64,000 nt of DNA from Rhea pennata (GCF_028389875.1 NC_084663.1:212691876-212755875), one strand, 5' to 3'. Shown: positions 34,305 through 47,845, counted from the first letter of the stretch. Program-made: numbers and translations. The notes: generated by a model from the letters alone, not told the origin.

Positions 34305-34676
34305 GGCGAGAGGCTTCCGAGAGGGCGCCCGACGGGCTCGAAGGAGGAGTTCACGCTGGTCCAGCCCCGCTGCCCATGGCGGGAAGGGAGCGTGCGGCAG
34401 AGAGAGGCGACGCGGCAGCCCTTTTCCTCACAAGGGGGCAGCTCCTTCCCCTCCTCCCCCGCCCCGCGCTGCGCTCCAGCCGAGGGGGAAGGCTGGCGGG
34501 GAAGCCCCCTCCCTCTCCTTTCGGCCTGCGGCGGCCGAGGAGGAGACTTCGCTCTTCCCTCAGCGCGTCCGGGGCTGAGGCGGGGGATCCCGCTCGCCTC
34601 AGCCGGCCGTGAGGCGCCGCCGCCACCGTTAACGGCCGACCGGGGCCGGCGGCGGCGCGCGAGAGGATTGCGGGCC

Positions 34677-34688
34677 CGCGCATGCGCG
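34677..34688. promoter_or_regulatory. NRF1-type palindrome
   Basis: CGCGCATGCGCG is self-complementary and matches the NRF1 core (GCGCATGCGC). It lies 373 bases upstream of the AQP11 ATG, inside the CpG island. Binding is inferred. Confidence 0.6.
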
Positions 34689-34752
34689 CGCGCGCGACCC
34701 TCCTCGGGGGGAGGAGGGGGCGCTCGTGCCCGGCGGCCGCTGCCTGTTGGGC

Positions 34753-34776
34753 GGGGGGGGGGGGGGGGGGGGGGGG
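34753..34776. repeat. G homopolymer, 24 bases
   Basis: An unbroken 24-base G-run within the AQP11 CpG island, read as C on the AQP11 sense strand. It has strong quadruplex potential and is probably an unreliable length in any assembly. Confidence 0.95.
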
Positions 34777-37700
34777 TGGGCGCGCGCGAGGCGCCGCCGG
34801 TTTTCCCGCGCGCGGGCAGCGGACGTTGGCGCTGAGGCGACGCGCGGGGCGCCCTGAGGTACTGGGGTGCCCCATCCCGCGTCTCCCTCCCGCACACGAC
34901 CCCGCGCCGTGGGCTGCTGCCTGCCTCGCTCCGGGGGTCGGCTAAGACGTTTAAAAGTGTCTGTCCGTCCGTCTGTCTGTCCGTCCTTAGGAGCAAAGTG
35001 CAGGTGTGGTGGTTCTTCCGGCTTCTCCAGTGGAAATAAAGCTAAACACAGGTGCTGTTCTCGTGCTGCAGAAGGTGGGGATGGTGGGCTTTGCAGCAGG
35101 CCCCGAATGGCCTTGGGAAGGCCCTGCAAAATAGGCACCGTCCTCCTTAGGGTATATTTTTATGTCTGGTTACCTGGAAAGATGCACCCAGAATACGATG
35201 GTAAGCATGAATGCATCCTGTCACTACTAGGCTGCAGGTTGAGTTTTCCTTTCATTTCTGGTTGTAGTGTTAATATGCAGTTATGTGTCTGGAGGAGGTT
35301 GCACCTCTCCACGAGTGTTTCGGAGCGGTAAAACCCTGGTTTAATGGTCTGTAGAACTGAAACACTGCTGACAGTGGTTACCAGTGTCGACTGCAGTTAA
35401 GCAGTTAAATGCACCTGCAAAGAGAGACAAGCGTTCAGTATTTTTAGAAGCCCCTTTGCCAGTATTTTTTCCACAAGGTGGCACCAAAGATGATAATTTT
35501 ATCAGACTTTGTTGGAACAGCTTTTGACTGAACACAATCTGCACAGCGTGTTTTTCCCAAGGAGAGAGTGCATAAGTATGTTGCTTCTGAGCAACAAAAT
35601 CGAGCCCTTGCTCTTATTTGAGAGTCGGTGTAAAGATCAAAGCTGAAAAACATAAAACTTTTCCTCTTAGCATGAGAAGCTCTTGCTTGCTTGCAGGAGC
35701 ACAGAAGTGTTGTGAATCTGATGTGAGGTGCTGGGGAGAATTTAGGATGCCTCACCTTCAAGAGGGTCCTTTGGGTGTGAGAAGAAGGAATAATTTTAAC
35801 AGGGAGAGAAGGGGAGGGGGAAGTGAGCTGTGATAATGTAAGGAAAAGGAAGGAGAAATGCTGGAGTATTTTATATTTATCATTTGCACAGGATTAGATG
35901 TAAAGAAATAAATGTGATGCAAGGCATGGGATGTAATGATCATATAGATTATATGTGTATGGTAGAACATTTTGCATGTTCTCATGAAAACCTTGAATTG
36001 AAGCACATGCTTTTCTCTGCATCCATTGGAGTACTGGGTTTCAAATTACTGTAATATAAGGGGAAAAAAACAGCTATGTCCTTTAGGTATTTCAGATATT
36101 GGGTATTTCAGATTTTGGGTGAAATTAAGGAATGTTCTGTTAGAAGTAAGGAACAGAATATTAATGCTGCCACTTTGGAGGTGGCACCTGCTGCTTTAGG
36201 AAACAAGGGGCTCGCTCCTGTGTGGTAATGATCTGAGTAACATCCGTGAATTCTTTAGAAGCTTTAAACATGAGTGTACTGAAAAATAGATACCAAAATC
36301 TGAAAATGGTATCATTACAGACTCTATCAAAGCTTCCCTTCTCTATTTTAAAATATTTTCTTTATACTCTAGATGCAGATATGTGAGAACAAGTTTTTTA
36401 AGCAGCTGAATTAATGAAGTCTGTTTTTCTATAGCTTTGTGTCCTATGTCATCTATGCTCATTGCTGTAGGAACTCCAGCTCCTGTTTCTTATGGATGAC
36501 CCGCACAATAATCTCTGTTTTCTGTTGTCATATTTCCTGCAGGCTCCCAGTTCAGCCCAGGCCTTACTTTTTATCTGAGAATGATTTGAGAATTTAGTTA
36601 TGTATTACTTCCTTTTGTTCTAAAGCTAAACGTAACCCGTATGTTGTCTCTATTCTTCTGAGTTGCTAGAGAATGTAAAAAATCACTGCCAGCCTGTTTC
36701 AGAGCCTCAGACGGTTATTTGTGCTTATGACCAGTCAGGAATGTGTCACTTAAAAACACGAACTCACCAAGTGGCTTGCTGAAGTCTGGATTGCAATTCG
36801 TTACGTACTTTTCAGTGTAGTCGATACCAATTACATGAATAAGGGGTCAGAAAAGCCAGTTACCTAAAGTGCCAACTCTAAATATACTTTCATGGTGCAT
36901 TCATAACTGAATTTTTTTTTGACCACCAGATGGTAGTGTTATTCCAAAGAATTGCTTTTGGTGCAACCCTGTAGCAGCTTTATTCTGTGTGTTTGCCATG
37001 GATAGGTGAGAACATGGCTTTTCTGGATACGAGTGCAAGCCCTTAAGTCTGTAGTCTGTAAAAATGCATGTTCAAGCCTGGGATGTTTTTTAAAGTTCAT
37101 TTTACAACATTTTATTAGTTCCTGTAACTGAGTTGAGAACATCAATTTCTTCCTGTTTGTAGCACCACTGGCTCCCTCTCTCATTCCAGGTCTTCCCTGT
37201 GTCTGTTCTCTCCTCTTCTCTGTGCACCCAACTGATTCTGTCATGCTGCTGCCTGCTGCACACCGAGGTGTATGTGGTATTCCTTTTCTCTGATTCTCCT
37301 CATTTTTTTTTCTTTCAATTTCAGAGTCATTCCACATCCTTTTCTCCCATTCTCCCTTTCCCTACGTATCCTTGCTTGTAGTTTCTCTGCTATACCTGCA
37401 TTTGTGCACATTCCTACTTTCCCTTTCTACCCAGCCTCCCTCCCCCCCCCCCCGATTTTTCTCCTCTCTCCATAGTTATGCAATTAACTGTTCCTGGCTC
37501 TGTGTCTGCCCTCAGCTCCCTTCCTTTCTAGAATTCCCAATCTGTTTTCTTTTATGGGAGGTGAGTCATTCAGGATATTAACAAGTTAAAAACTCTTGGA
37601 TGGGGTTAAACAGGAGAAATTGGGCATTATGGTACCGCAAGTTGCTGGCAAATGCTCCCAAGCACTCTGTTTTAAAACAACTGCAGAAGTGCCGAATCTA

Positions 37701-39019
37701 TAGTTCAGCTAACTACATAGCAGGGAGTGCATGTGCCTCCCATTTTAGCTCTTGTTTTCTCCCCAGACTCGTAGAATTTCTTCCACTGATATTTAAAACT
37801 TTACTGGAAATTGGTTAGATACAGGAGCTAAAAATAGTCATCATGCCTTCAGTCAGAAAAACCTTGTTGAGCTTGGGCCCTTACAAACTTGAGGCTTCAG
37901 CGCAGCCTTTTTTAGGAAACAATTTTGGTGGTTTAGGATGTTACCCTTTTCCAGCTGCTTTTCCCTGCATTTGAAGGAAGCTGCCAGACTTTGCACCAAA
38001 GAGTGCTTATGAGCTCTGCCGTGCTTAAGCGGGTAGTAATCCTGGTGTACGGGCGAGAGCAATATACATGCCGTCACCGTCTTTTGGAGGCTTTAATAGA
38101 ATGGATGCGGGGTGTCCTGTGCCAGCTTGCCTCAGCGTCGGAGACTGGTCCCAGGCATGTTTGATTTACCAGTGTGGATATAATCGTATCCTTATCGTAC
38201 CCACTTAAACTGAAAGTTTGGGTTTGCAAGCCCTATTGAGTGCAGTGACAGCAATCGAAGGGGTATTACCCTAAGTATTTTCTCGCTCTGCTGGCAAACA
38301 TTGCTGCCTCGTACGAAAGGGTGAGAAGGCTTGTTGGCTCTTCAGTCATGGTTGGCAGCTCTGCATATTAAACCAGTACTGTGACTGATTTTTTTTTTTG
38401 TTTGTTTTCTGATTGTGCTGTTAGCTTTGATGGCAGTCGCTTTTTTCCTGAAAGTATAACAAGAAACATTACTTGACAGATTAAGTGAGTCATGGAGGAA
38501 GGAAGTCTCCAAATCTATCCCTGACCTTTTCTTCATAATCTCTGATGCAACAAGATTGATAAATGACTTTAATATAAATACAAAATATTATACTCCATAA
38601 TAATGGCTGTAACTTCAACATGATACAAAAATGGATATTCTTCTGTAAAAACTTACCTCTTACTACTGCAGTAGTGTGTGTAGAATTAAGATTTTAAAAG
38701 AAATTTTTCAATATGCTTAGAGTAGAAATGAATTGCTTTTAAGTAAATGATGATTTGAAGACAGGGCTTGTTTGCAAATGATTGCCTTGCCTTCTCTGAT
38801 GCTGCCAAAGCTCTTGTGGTTTTTCTTTTTTTGAGCCATACAAATGTTTAATTTTTTTTTCCTCCTAAGACCAAGATCCTGAAATCAAATTATTATATCT
38901 GTTTATTATGTTCTGTTTGAAAATAGAAGGCGCTAACTCTCCTGGTTTTGAAGACAATTTAATATGCATAATCCAAAAAGACTAAAAAACAAAAAGCTAA
39001 AAGCAAAGAGAAAAGCTCC

Positions 39020-39021
<2 letters not shown>

Positions 39022-39062
<41 letters not shown>
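39022..39062. repeat. T homopolymer, 41 bases
   Basis: An unbroken T-run between ordinary AT-rich flanks. There is no adjacent retroposed body on either side that I recognise. Confidence 0.95.
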
Positions 39063-39066
<4 letters not shown>

Positions 39067-42000
39067 GAAGGCTCTTACTTTTTAAGCCAATTTCCAGGGA
39101 AATTTTTGAGCACCCCACTCATAAATGTGGATACTTTGGAGAAAAATCTACTGAACATAGCTAATAAGGGTTTTAGGACCTCTTACAAGGTTTGATTTTT
39201 CCGGAATATAATGAGACAAAATCCTGTTCTAGTTGAATGTTGCAGTCTTAAATGGTGCATAAGATTTCTTTCTTAGTATAGGGCAGCTGTCATGTCAGTG
39301 TCTGTGCACAGTGTCTGTGCTACACAAACTTCTATTAAACTATAATCTGCATTTCATGGAGTTACTGGCCATTTCTCAAGAGACTGATGTGCTATTTTGC
39401 ATGCTACCTTGCATTTAAAGTAAGAAGGAATGAATCCTTGGCTATGGAAATTGGAGATTATTATATCCACCTGTGTCTCACCCATTAGCACAGTTTATAG
39501 TGTTTTAAGTAATTTTTCCTAAAATTGTGAGGAGTAGTTTAGAAAGGGTGGAGAAAGCTAAAAACATTTTCATAGACATACTGAAATATGTAGTTCACTC
39601 AGCAGCTGGCTGAGTTTACTTTGATAAAGTGCATACAGAACAGGAATGTCTTCTTACAAATGTGCCTTTGTGGTAGAAGGTTAATATGTACATCTCAATC
39701 AGTAATACATTAGTATTATTTTCCAAGGGAACTATACCTGTTTTTCTAGTGAATAAGAAGGTTAATTATGTTGATTTTAGTATGGGTAGAATGAAGATTC
39801 TCTTACTTTCATGGCAATATGTATTTTGCTTATGTTTTATTACAAAAATGTCTCAAAAGGGTTAACCTTAGTCAATGATGGTTCCTAGCCATCTGCATAT
39901 GATGTATAAACATACAGGTTGGGACCCATTAATCCTAATTCAGACAACCTCTGTTAATTGGTGTCCGATATAATGTCCACATAGTTGACATACTTGCAAA
40001 GGAACAGATTTTGTGCTATGAATTTTAATATTTCTAAATAGTTGTGAAAATTCTATTTAAAATTGCACCCTGTTTAAAATGAAGGTTTTGTTGAGAACTC
40101 TCTCTGAAGTCCCACCTGCCTATAGTTTCAGAAATATAGCTATATGTGACTAGTTTGAGTTGCATAATACAAAACAGTCCTTAGCTTTTCTTTTCTTCAG
40201 CTTTGGTGTGAGCTCATTCATGATAGTAAAGTGGCAGTTGCTAACATAAATTGCACAGTGTGCAGTCCTTCATCTTTTGTTTGCTTTGTGATGCTTTCCA
40301 TCTTTCTGAAGCTTATTCACGAGTAGAGCTGCTTGTATTAAAATGTGGCCGTATATTGAGCAAAGATCCCACGGAGTGGTATGGTATAATTCAGTGTTTA
40401 TTATCTCTTGCCATTACCACGGGGTCCAATTGAAAACTTTCAAAGTATTTTTTCTAAATTCCAGGCTTGCAAAAACAACCTAGGCCTTTAGGGTAGATCT
40501 CTTCTGACTTATGACCGGTAGTAGACCTAAAGCCCAAAAGTCCTACCTGACAGAATTATTAAGAAGTCCTGAAATGATAAGGATAAGTGAACATTTTCAT
40601 TATTTGCTTACATTCAATCATAGTTTACTTAGTTATGTGAGATAACTTAGAACCATATTTAGAAGCAATTGTAAATACTGAAAAAATGGTAGAAGGTCCT
40701 GAGGTAAAATGACTAGATTTCAAGTCTATTTGAAACAACAATACTCCAAAAAACTTTTAGACTGAATTATGTATTTCTCTGTATTATGCCCAGTCCTGTA
40801 GACCAACAAAAAAAATCTATTATTGTTATGTTATCCTTTTTACCTGTATTTCTGAGAAAAGATAATTATGTAAAAGCAATATGCAATATTTTCTTAAACT
40901 TTGAAAGAAGGCTACAATAATGAATTTCAATTGCTGTTACTGGGGATCAACTTTCTCTGATTCTGTAAAGTGCCATGGAGCAAAATTAACAAATAAATTG
41001 CCCCTGGGTTACAGAGGCTCATATTAGTGTTTTTTGTATCAACCTAGTTTCAGGGCTTAAAAGAAAGTCAAGAGGGACTCTGTTGTCTCTTGTAGCATTA
41101 AAATATATTTAAATAAACATTTGTGTTTTACTGGGCTTACTTAGCTGACTTGGAGTCCACCAACTTTTTAGCGCACTGTCTTGCTTTTAGTAGCACACTA
41201 AAACGATGAAAACTTTTCAACTTAGTTTATATTTGGGTTTGTTATTGTTCTCTCTGGTCTTGGTTGTGAGTCATGTTCACTGTGTTGTGTGGGCCTGGGG
41301 GCTCATATTAGTGTTTCCTTTTCCACTTGCTAGAAATGCAGAGTTTTGGCCCAGGCAAAGTAGTTATTGAGTTCATGTTTAATTGGAGGTGAACTGTTTG
41401 TTCTGATATGAATCAACACACTGATGCAGACATGTAAGTGCCAAGTGCCCTTCTGAAGCTGGTATCAGAAATCACAGTGATAATGACTCATATGTTGTTT
41501 TGTAGCCTCCAAAGTACAACAGCAGTAGTTCAGAAGGCAAATGGGAGCTCTTTTCTTCTTTATGAGCAGATGATGAAAGATTTTAAGAGGAAAAAAAGGA
41601 GGCAACACATCATCTCAGAGTTGTTCAAAGCGGACAGCTGCAGCCATCAAGCTTGACCAAAGGTGAGCGAAGAAACACTTATGAAGGGAATGATCACAAT
41701 TTTTATCTGGCTCTGATGTTGTCTGTCTCCAATGTCAAAGGAAGGAACGTGGAAGTGAGGAAAGGAACCTAACTCTGATTTATGTCTGTGTCTTTGTGGT
41801 TTCCTTCAGCGAGAGCGTTTTCTAAGCTCGTCATTGCTGGAGTCCCTGTTGAGAAGGTATTTCTGTTCTTTTTCTTTCTCATGAAGTTGAGACAATGGAA
41901 AAACTTCAACGTCATAGACATGAGGATCAATTTGAGTGAGTGGCTCCCCATGGCAGAAGTTTATGATTGCTTCTTCTAGTGCTAAGAGACATTTCCTGCC

Positions 42001-42089
42001 TGTTTATCATTACATTCACATAATTTCTTTGTAAATTTACAATGTAAACACTTGGATATCTCTAATCCCACTGTAATGTAAAGAACTGT

Positions 42090-42295
42090 TAATAACAATG
42101 ATCTTGGAACATTTTGCAAACATTGAAAATATGTTTCACAGCACTCTTATGAGATGCAGTAGAAAATTACTGATTTTACTGGTTAGTAAATTGACAGATA
42201 CTTAAAATGTCTTGCCCAAGTCCACAGGAAGAATGTGAATTATGTTGAGGAATTAAGTAGCAGCTAGGCCTCTTGATTCCCAAGTTTGTACCATG
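42090..42295 (+). mobile_element. Probable ancient MIR/L2-type repeat tail
   Basis: The order 'actgattttactggttagtaaattgacag', 'cttgcccaagtccacaggaag', 'gaggaatt', 'aggcctcttgattccc' follows the 3' half of CORE-SINE/L2-type elements (the 'attttacagatgaggaaactgag', 'cttgcccaaggtcacacag', 'aggtctcctgattcc' pattern). It is strongly decayed and recognised by eye only. Confidence 0.4.
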
Positions 42296-43429
42296 ATCAC
42301 AAGATCAAAGTAGGTATGGAACCAGTCCCTCCTCCCACTACCCTGATGCTTCCTCCAGCCACTTCATGGTATTGGTAAGACTGATGATCGCGATATCAGA
42401 AAGTGTAACCCAGCTGATGGTGTATGGAGAGCACAGTTTGTGCCTAGGTGACTGCGTAGGGAGTGTGATTTGGTTCATTGTTTCTTACCTCCAGCTGCTG
42501 CTGCTTGGGTGTTCTTGGCCTTAAAAGGGGGAAATAGTTTTGCTACTTGTTCTGGATATGCTAAACTCAAGTTTGATCCAGCTGAGTGAACTGGAGCTTT
42601 GAAAGTTTTCATGAGGGTAAGATAAGGTCATTGAGTATCAAGATACTTTATTTTCTCAGTAAGTTTTTAGGCATCATCCTTGAAGACAGATAATAATAGG
42701 TAACTTGTAGGACAATATTGAGACACCAGATCTTTCAACAAGACCTCCGTTGTCAAGCCTACCACTTTTCAATTATTCTTGGTTTCTATCTCTTTATGTG
42801 AATTTTATCCTATTGTGAGGTGAAGTGTTAAAATTTCTGAAGACTTAATTTCCATGTTACCTTTAAACAAAGGCTGCTTTGGCATCAAATTCAGCCAGTA
42901 TCTAAATAGAAATGATTACTAACTTTCTGTAATAGCACCAGTTTCCCAGAATTGAAGCTTTTATTCAGTTTTGTTCAACACTTATTTCTCCCACCCTCTC
43001 TGAGTTCTAGCCCTCAGGATTTCAAAAAACAACTTGGTTTCCAGAAAGCTTGGAAAAAATAGTTCTGAGAAGCATGAACACCTGCCTTTATTCTCAGTGG
43101 ACTTTGGTGAACTTAACTAAAATGAAACAATTTCGTTTATTAGGATATGACTGAGGAGCTGAACGAGAGTGCCATCACAATTTCCCAGTCTGCCTAGTGG
43201 CCAAGTAACTCTAAACAATTACAGTTTACAGGTTGATAGAAAGTCTGTGATAGAAAAAGTGACAGGAGCTGTAACAACTGTACTACTTAGATAAGCACTT
43301 TTTTCAAATTAGATTTATGTGGTTGTAGTCTTGTCACACATTTTTAACAAAGAGTGCAGTAATACAATACAAGAGAAACAAATGAAAACAATAAATTAAT
43401 AATATTTTCAGGGCTAATAGTTGTGAAAC

Positions 43430-43950
43430 TCAGGTAAGACAGAATTGCTGATTACATTTAGCAATGACGTAAAATTGAAAGGCAACATCAAAACAAAAGA
43501 GGATTGGAACATCATATAAGAAGAACTGCATAACCTTGAACACTGGAGTAATAGAAATTGGTTGAAGTTTGATAGTATGAACTGCAGAGTTCACTGGGGA
43601 TTAATAAAAGATGATTAAAAGGAGGAGACTCTTAATCTGCAGAAAGAGATGAGGTAAAAGATCTAGGTGAAGTTATCAACTGCTTTTGTACCATGGACCA
43701 GAATGTGGTCATATGAAGTCATTTGCCATACAAAGGCAAATGAAATCTTAAGATTATATCTTAAAGGAAAATAAAAGTCAAATTACTAATTGTATCAGGG
43801 TTTACTAGGCTGATCCAATTCAAATGGATCCTGCAGAATTTGTCTAGTCAACAAATACAAATGGGAGCAGTGGGTTATAATTAATCTGAGGTGGATGCTT
43901 TCAAAAACAGGATCTCAGTAATGCCATGTCTCTCCTGGTCTGCTCTAGGC
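43430..43950 (+). mobile_element. Ancient CR1/L3-type LINE fragment
   Basis: The word order matches the stretch after the RT domain of very old amniote CR1/L3 elements: 'gaaattggttgaagtttgatagt', 'gttcactggggattaataa', 'aaaagatctaggtgaagttatcaactg', 'accagaatgtgg', 'aaaggcaaatgaaatcttaagattatatc'. It encodes no usable frame. It is much older than the CR1 tails at 49.5 and 62.7 kb. Confidence 0.55.
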
Positions 43951-46900
43951 AGAATCATCAGTCCAATCCCCCAAAAGCAAAATCTGACAGAGCTAGGATA
44001 TGGGAAAACTGGCTTGTATGTTGTAACAAACTGAATTTGAAGGTTACCTCAGCAAAGGAAGATGCATGCTTTCTTTTTGTAAATAAGAACACCTTAATGG
44101 GACAGAATCAGATCTTGTTTATGAGATAGGATGTTACCGAAAAGAACATTAGTATTGTAAGATTCTGAGTCAGCATTTTTGAAAGTGCTCACTCCAGTTC
44201 AATTCCAGAATCTCAAATTGATAAACCATCAATAAAAAGGATAAAAAAAATTCTTAAAATTACTAGACATCACCTTAAAATGAATTAGGAAATAGACTTG
44301 GTAACACTACACAAAAAGTGAATGCTGCTGGTTCTGATTTTAAAAAAAATGTGCAAGGAAAAAAGGCATAGCCTTTGTATGTTAAAGGATACAAGGCATT
44401 TAAAACATATTTAATAGTTAGCTGTATGGATCCCCTTGGGCTATGTATTCAACAGGCTCACGCGAAAAGGTAGTTCCTTCCCTTAGTGTTTACAGTCTAA
44501 GATGAATCTAGTTAACTCAAATCAGAAGTCAGTAGACCGTAACTGCAAATTTCTTCCAAAATGTGATTCACGTCTTAGCAGTGAGATCACAGCTGTTGAG
44601 GGGAGAAAAAGGTAGGGACTACATATCCTCCAAAACTTTTGCTTATACAGAGACCATGAAAAAAATAATTGTTTGCAATAAAAACTTGTTTTCACTTGAC
44701 CAGTGTCAATGTGATGTGGCCTCTGTTTGAGGCTATCTATTTAGTGCTCTAACTGTAGGTGAACCTTGTAGAAGTGTGTGTGTTGTTTTTTGTTTTTTTT
44801 TTTTAAGATTGTTAGGCAATTTCAGTTAAAAGATCCTACTTTCAATTGCTTACAAATTTAGAAAAGCTTGAGCTTTAGACAAATGTCTTTCAGTCTGCTG
44901 TGGACTGACTCTTCCAATCCTTCTTCCCCCACCCAAAATTTCAGCCAGAGCAGCTCAGCTGTTTCACAGAATGAAAGGAGAATAGGTTATTTTTCAGTGT
45001 TAAAATACTGGCAGTGACTTATCTGAAAAGCTTGAATGCGTCTGTGTTTTTCAGCTTGACAAGAAGATGGACTGCATATCAAGAGTGTGCATCTTATGTC
45101 TGTGAAAATTGACCTAAATTTGGCCAAGACTAAACCTTTGACAAAAAAAAAATCACTTTTTTGTGTTCTGGGTAAAAATATTGAGCTTCTGCATTAAAAT
45201 AAAACAATGAGTGGGGAAGATGATGAAGACTAAGTGAGAAGATGCTAGGAGAGAGGGGGTGTGAACAGGAAACTAGGACTGGTCTTACAAAGTGACTGGC
45301 TGTGGGGGAGTAGACAGATTTACCAAAAAAGTCTAATGTGTATGGGGGAAACTATATTGGACAAACAAATCAGAAATGGCAGGATGGATAGGAAATGAGA
45401 AAGTAAGTGAACAAGAACTGTTCTGTATAAGACTGGACTTATTACTTCTCCTCCTTGTAGGGTGTTATAAAAACAATTTAAGAAGGAATTGTTGAAGTAC
45501 TACTGTGTCAAAAATCATAGAATACTATAAAATAAATCAGTATTTTCTATCTTCCGGTTTGACCAGCTTACTGTAAGTAGGGCGTGTGTGAAATAAAGAG
45601 GTGAAAAAAATAAGCCGCTATTTTGTTAAAGGGTGGCTTCCTCTCACCTCCCCGAGATATCTGAATTATGGTCTGCTTGTACATTCAGCACAGTCAGATC
45701 TGTATTTCAAAAGGAGATTCGGCTTATTTAAGATTCCAATTACCTAAATTTGATGCATAGAGATAAGTGGCACAAATCCTACCTTGAGTGAATGCTGCTC
45801 ATTTTGTGAACCAAATGAGGGAACAGGGATCAGTGGAAAAATAGCATCCGCTCATGTAATTAAAAACTCTTGTAAGATGTGTGTATATATGCAAAAGGCA
45901 TTGATTAAGGTGATGCAGCTGATGTTCACTTTGGCATTTTTTGGCTTTTAAATGCTTAAATGGCAAATTTGACTAATCAAACATACAAAAAGCATACTAA
46001 AATAACATTAACGTTGTTTATTGTTTGTGTTGAGTTAGAATCTGGACGATGCACTGGCAAGTATTGTCAGGTGCTGCAGCAACAGCACTGAATATCTGTC
46101 AGAAGCCCAGATTTTTCAGTTACTACTGACTTGGGCTAGATTTGAGTGATGGAGAAAGAAAGGAGAGAGGAAAAAAGAAAAAGCTGAGAAGTATGAATAT
46201 TATCTTGGGAACATAAATAGCAGTTCGTAGCCCATGGCTTGTCTATTTAGCCCATGACTTTTCAGAACAGAAATGTATGCAGAAATGTTATCTGCATATA
46301 ACTTTTAGCATGCTGTGTTGCCACATTAGGTCTCTGATATTCTATGATAATAAAGATGATTAGTGATAACTTGTAATATAAAACATTTTAAAATCTTTAA
46401 GCCCCACGGATGCATGTCAGAGCATCCCAGTTGAATGTTGCAGGCTGAGGGTTGCTAACAGGCGATGGAGACTGTTGCTTTGTTGTAAATGCTTGTGGTT
46501 TTAGAGATGTCCATTCTTTTTCCCACAGAGCTCAGAGTGATTCAGGCATGTGACAGAATGATGGTGAAAAAGTTTCTGACTTCTGTGCACTTCTTGCAGC
46601 ATTAGATAAGCTGTTCCATCCCGTAACACACGAAACAGCTAGAATCATCTTCCCCTGAAAGTGTTTGAGTGACCATTCCTCATCTCCTGAGGCAGAGAGT
46701 TGAAGACAATCTGTCTGTCTAGTTCTCCATCCTGCAGTCCCGCCTGACTGAACTGGGAGCACAGGGCTTTCTCAGTTCGGGCAGCTTGTCTGAGGAGCTC
46801 CCTCCCTGTGGATGCCTGCCATCGTTCCGCTCTAGCTGCCTTCAGGCTCTCTAGGTACGCCTTTTTGTTCAAGTCGATACGTTTCTGACAGCCCTGGCTT

Positions 46901-47822
46901 CCCCTTCTTCTTTCAATTTACCTGGTTGGTTTATCGCATGGAGGTTGTAATGTCCGTTTAATTTTCTACCACGTCCTAAAAGCCTGGGTAAGACACTTAG
47001 TTAAAAGAAAAACAAGTAAGTGGGCTAAATTCATCATGGCCTGATTGCATGGAAGTCTGTAGAATTATACCTGCAATGAACCCAGTCTGATACATGTGGC
47101 AAACTTGTGACTGAGGAGAGAATTTGGCTCAGTTTACAGGCATGTGGATGAACTGCAAGACTGAAACTTTGCATTCAAATTGGAAAAAAGAAGAAAAGTT
47201 ATCTCACGCTTGCAAACTTCAGTTTCATCAGCTGCCTAATTTCGACCTGCAGTAAGTGCCAGTGATCACACTTTAAATGGTTACTTTGTTATATAAGGAC
47301 TAAGTGCTAGTGTGGATGTTCCTAATGCCTCCTCCCACCCCCCATTGCAGGTGACACCATAGCAAACAAAAATAGTGAGCATAGCTAGCAAAAATGTTTC
47401 CTTGCAATCAAAGTGTAAATAACACTTTGACACTGATGATTTCACTGCTGTGTAATACTTTCTTTGGGATTGCATCACAAGTGAAAAGGGAAATTACTTC
47501 AAAGAAAACCTGAAATCTGTGTGGAGTGGCAACCTCAAACATGCTGATTCTTTGTTGGCAGTCCTGCAGGTCAACCAACAAACTGCAGCTTTGTTACTTA
47601 GGTCAGTAAGCCTCTCAGAGCCATTAATCTGGCCTTGGTAGAAGTGGAGGCTTTACAACAAATTTAGGGGATTTAAAGGTAAGTGGAAATAAGGTAAAAA
47701 GTAACGGGTTAACCAGAATAGATCATATCAGAGCAATGGTATATGTTTATTATATAAAATAAATGATCTTTGATGAGAAAAATGTGATTTCTCAGGACTT
47801 GAGTGGTTGGTATACTGCCATT

Positions 47823-47845
47823 AAAAAAAAAAAAAAAAAAAAAAA
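47823..47845. repeat. A homopolymer
   Basis: A run of about 23 A within AT-rich unique sequence. There is no recognisable retroposed copy next to it. Confidence 0.9.

Larger units (their letters stand above)
33940..35130. promoter_or_regulatory. AQP11: CpG island, AQP11 promoter
   Basis: Very high GC and CpG content from exon 1 of AQP11 (about 33940) to about 35000, fading by 35130. It includes a perfect NRF1-type palindrome CGCGCATGCGCG (34677-34688) followed by (CG)n, a 24-base G-run at 34753-34776, and a GTCC/GTCT repeat near 34960-34987. No TATA box is placed to serve AQP11. The island extends about 700 bases beyond the AQP11 start, so it may also fire on the + strand. Confidence 0.8.

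Noticed and set aside
33765-34835. A 356-codon open frame on the + strand, plus further long frames on both strands at 34.2-35.1 kb
   Set aside because: It is antisense to AQP11 exon 1 and continues into the GC-rich island, where stops are rare. The composition is Arg/Gly/Pro/Ala-rich and resembles no protein. It is a shadow frame.
38738-38805. C/D snoRNA-like arrangement (ATGATGA then CTGA about 60 bases later)
   Set aside because: No terminal stem, no C'/D' pair and no host intron established. The boxes are short enough to occur by chance.
46532-46900. Minus-strand frame open for about 85 codons with a charged, helix-like product (around LKAARAERWQASTGRELLRQ)
   Set aside because: No ATG at its head, a stop just upstream and no fitting splice sites. 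I recognise no family. It may deserve a database search, but it is not supportable as a gene here.
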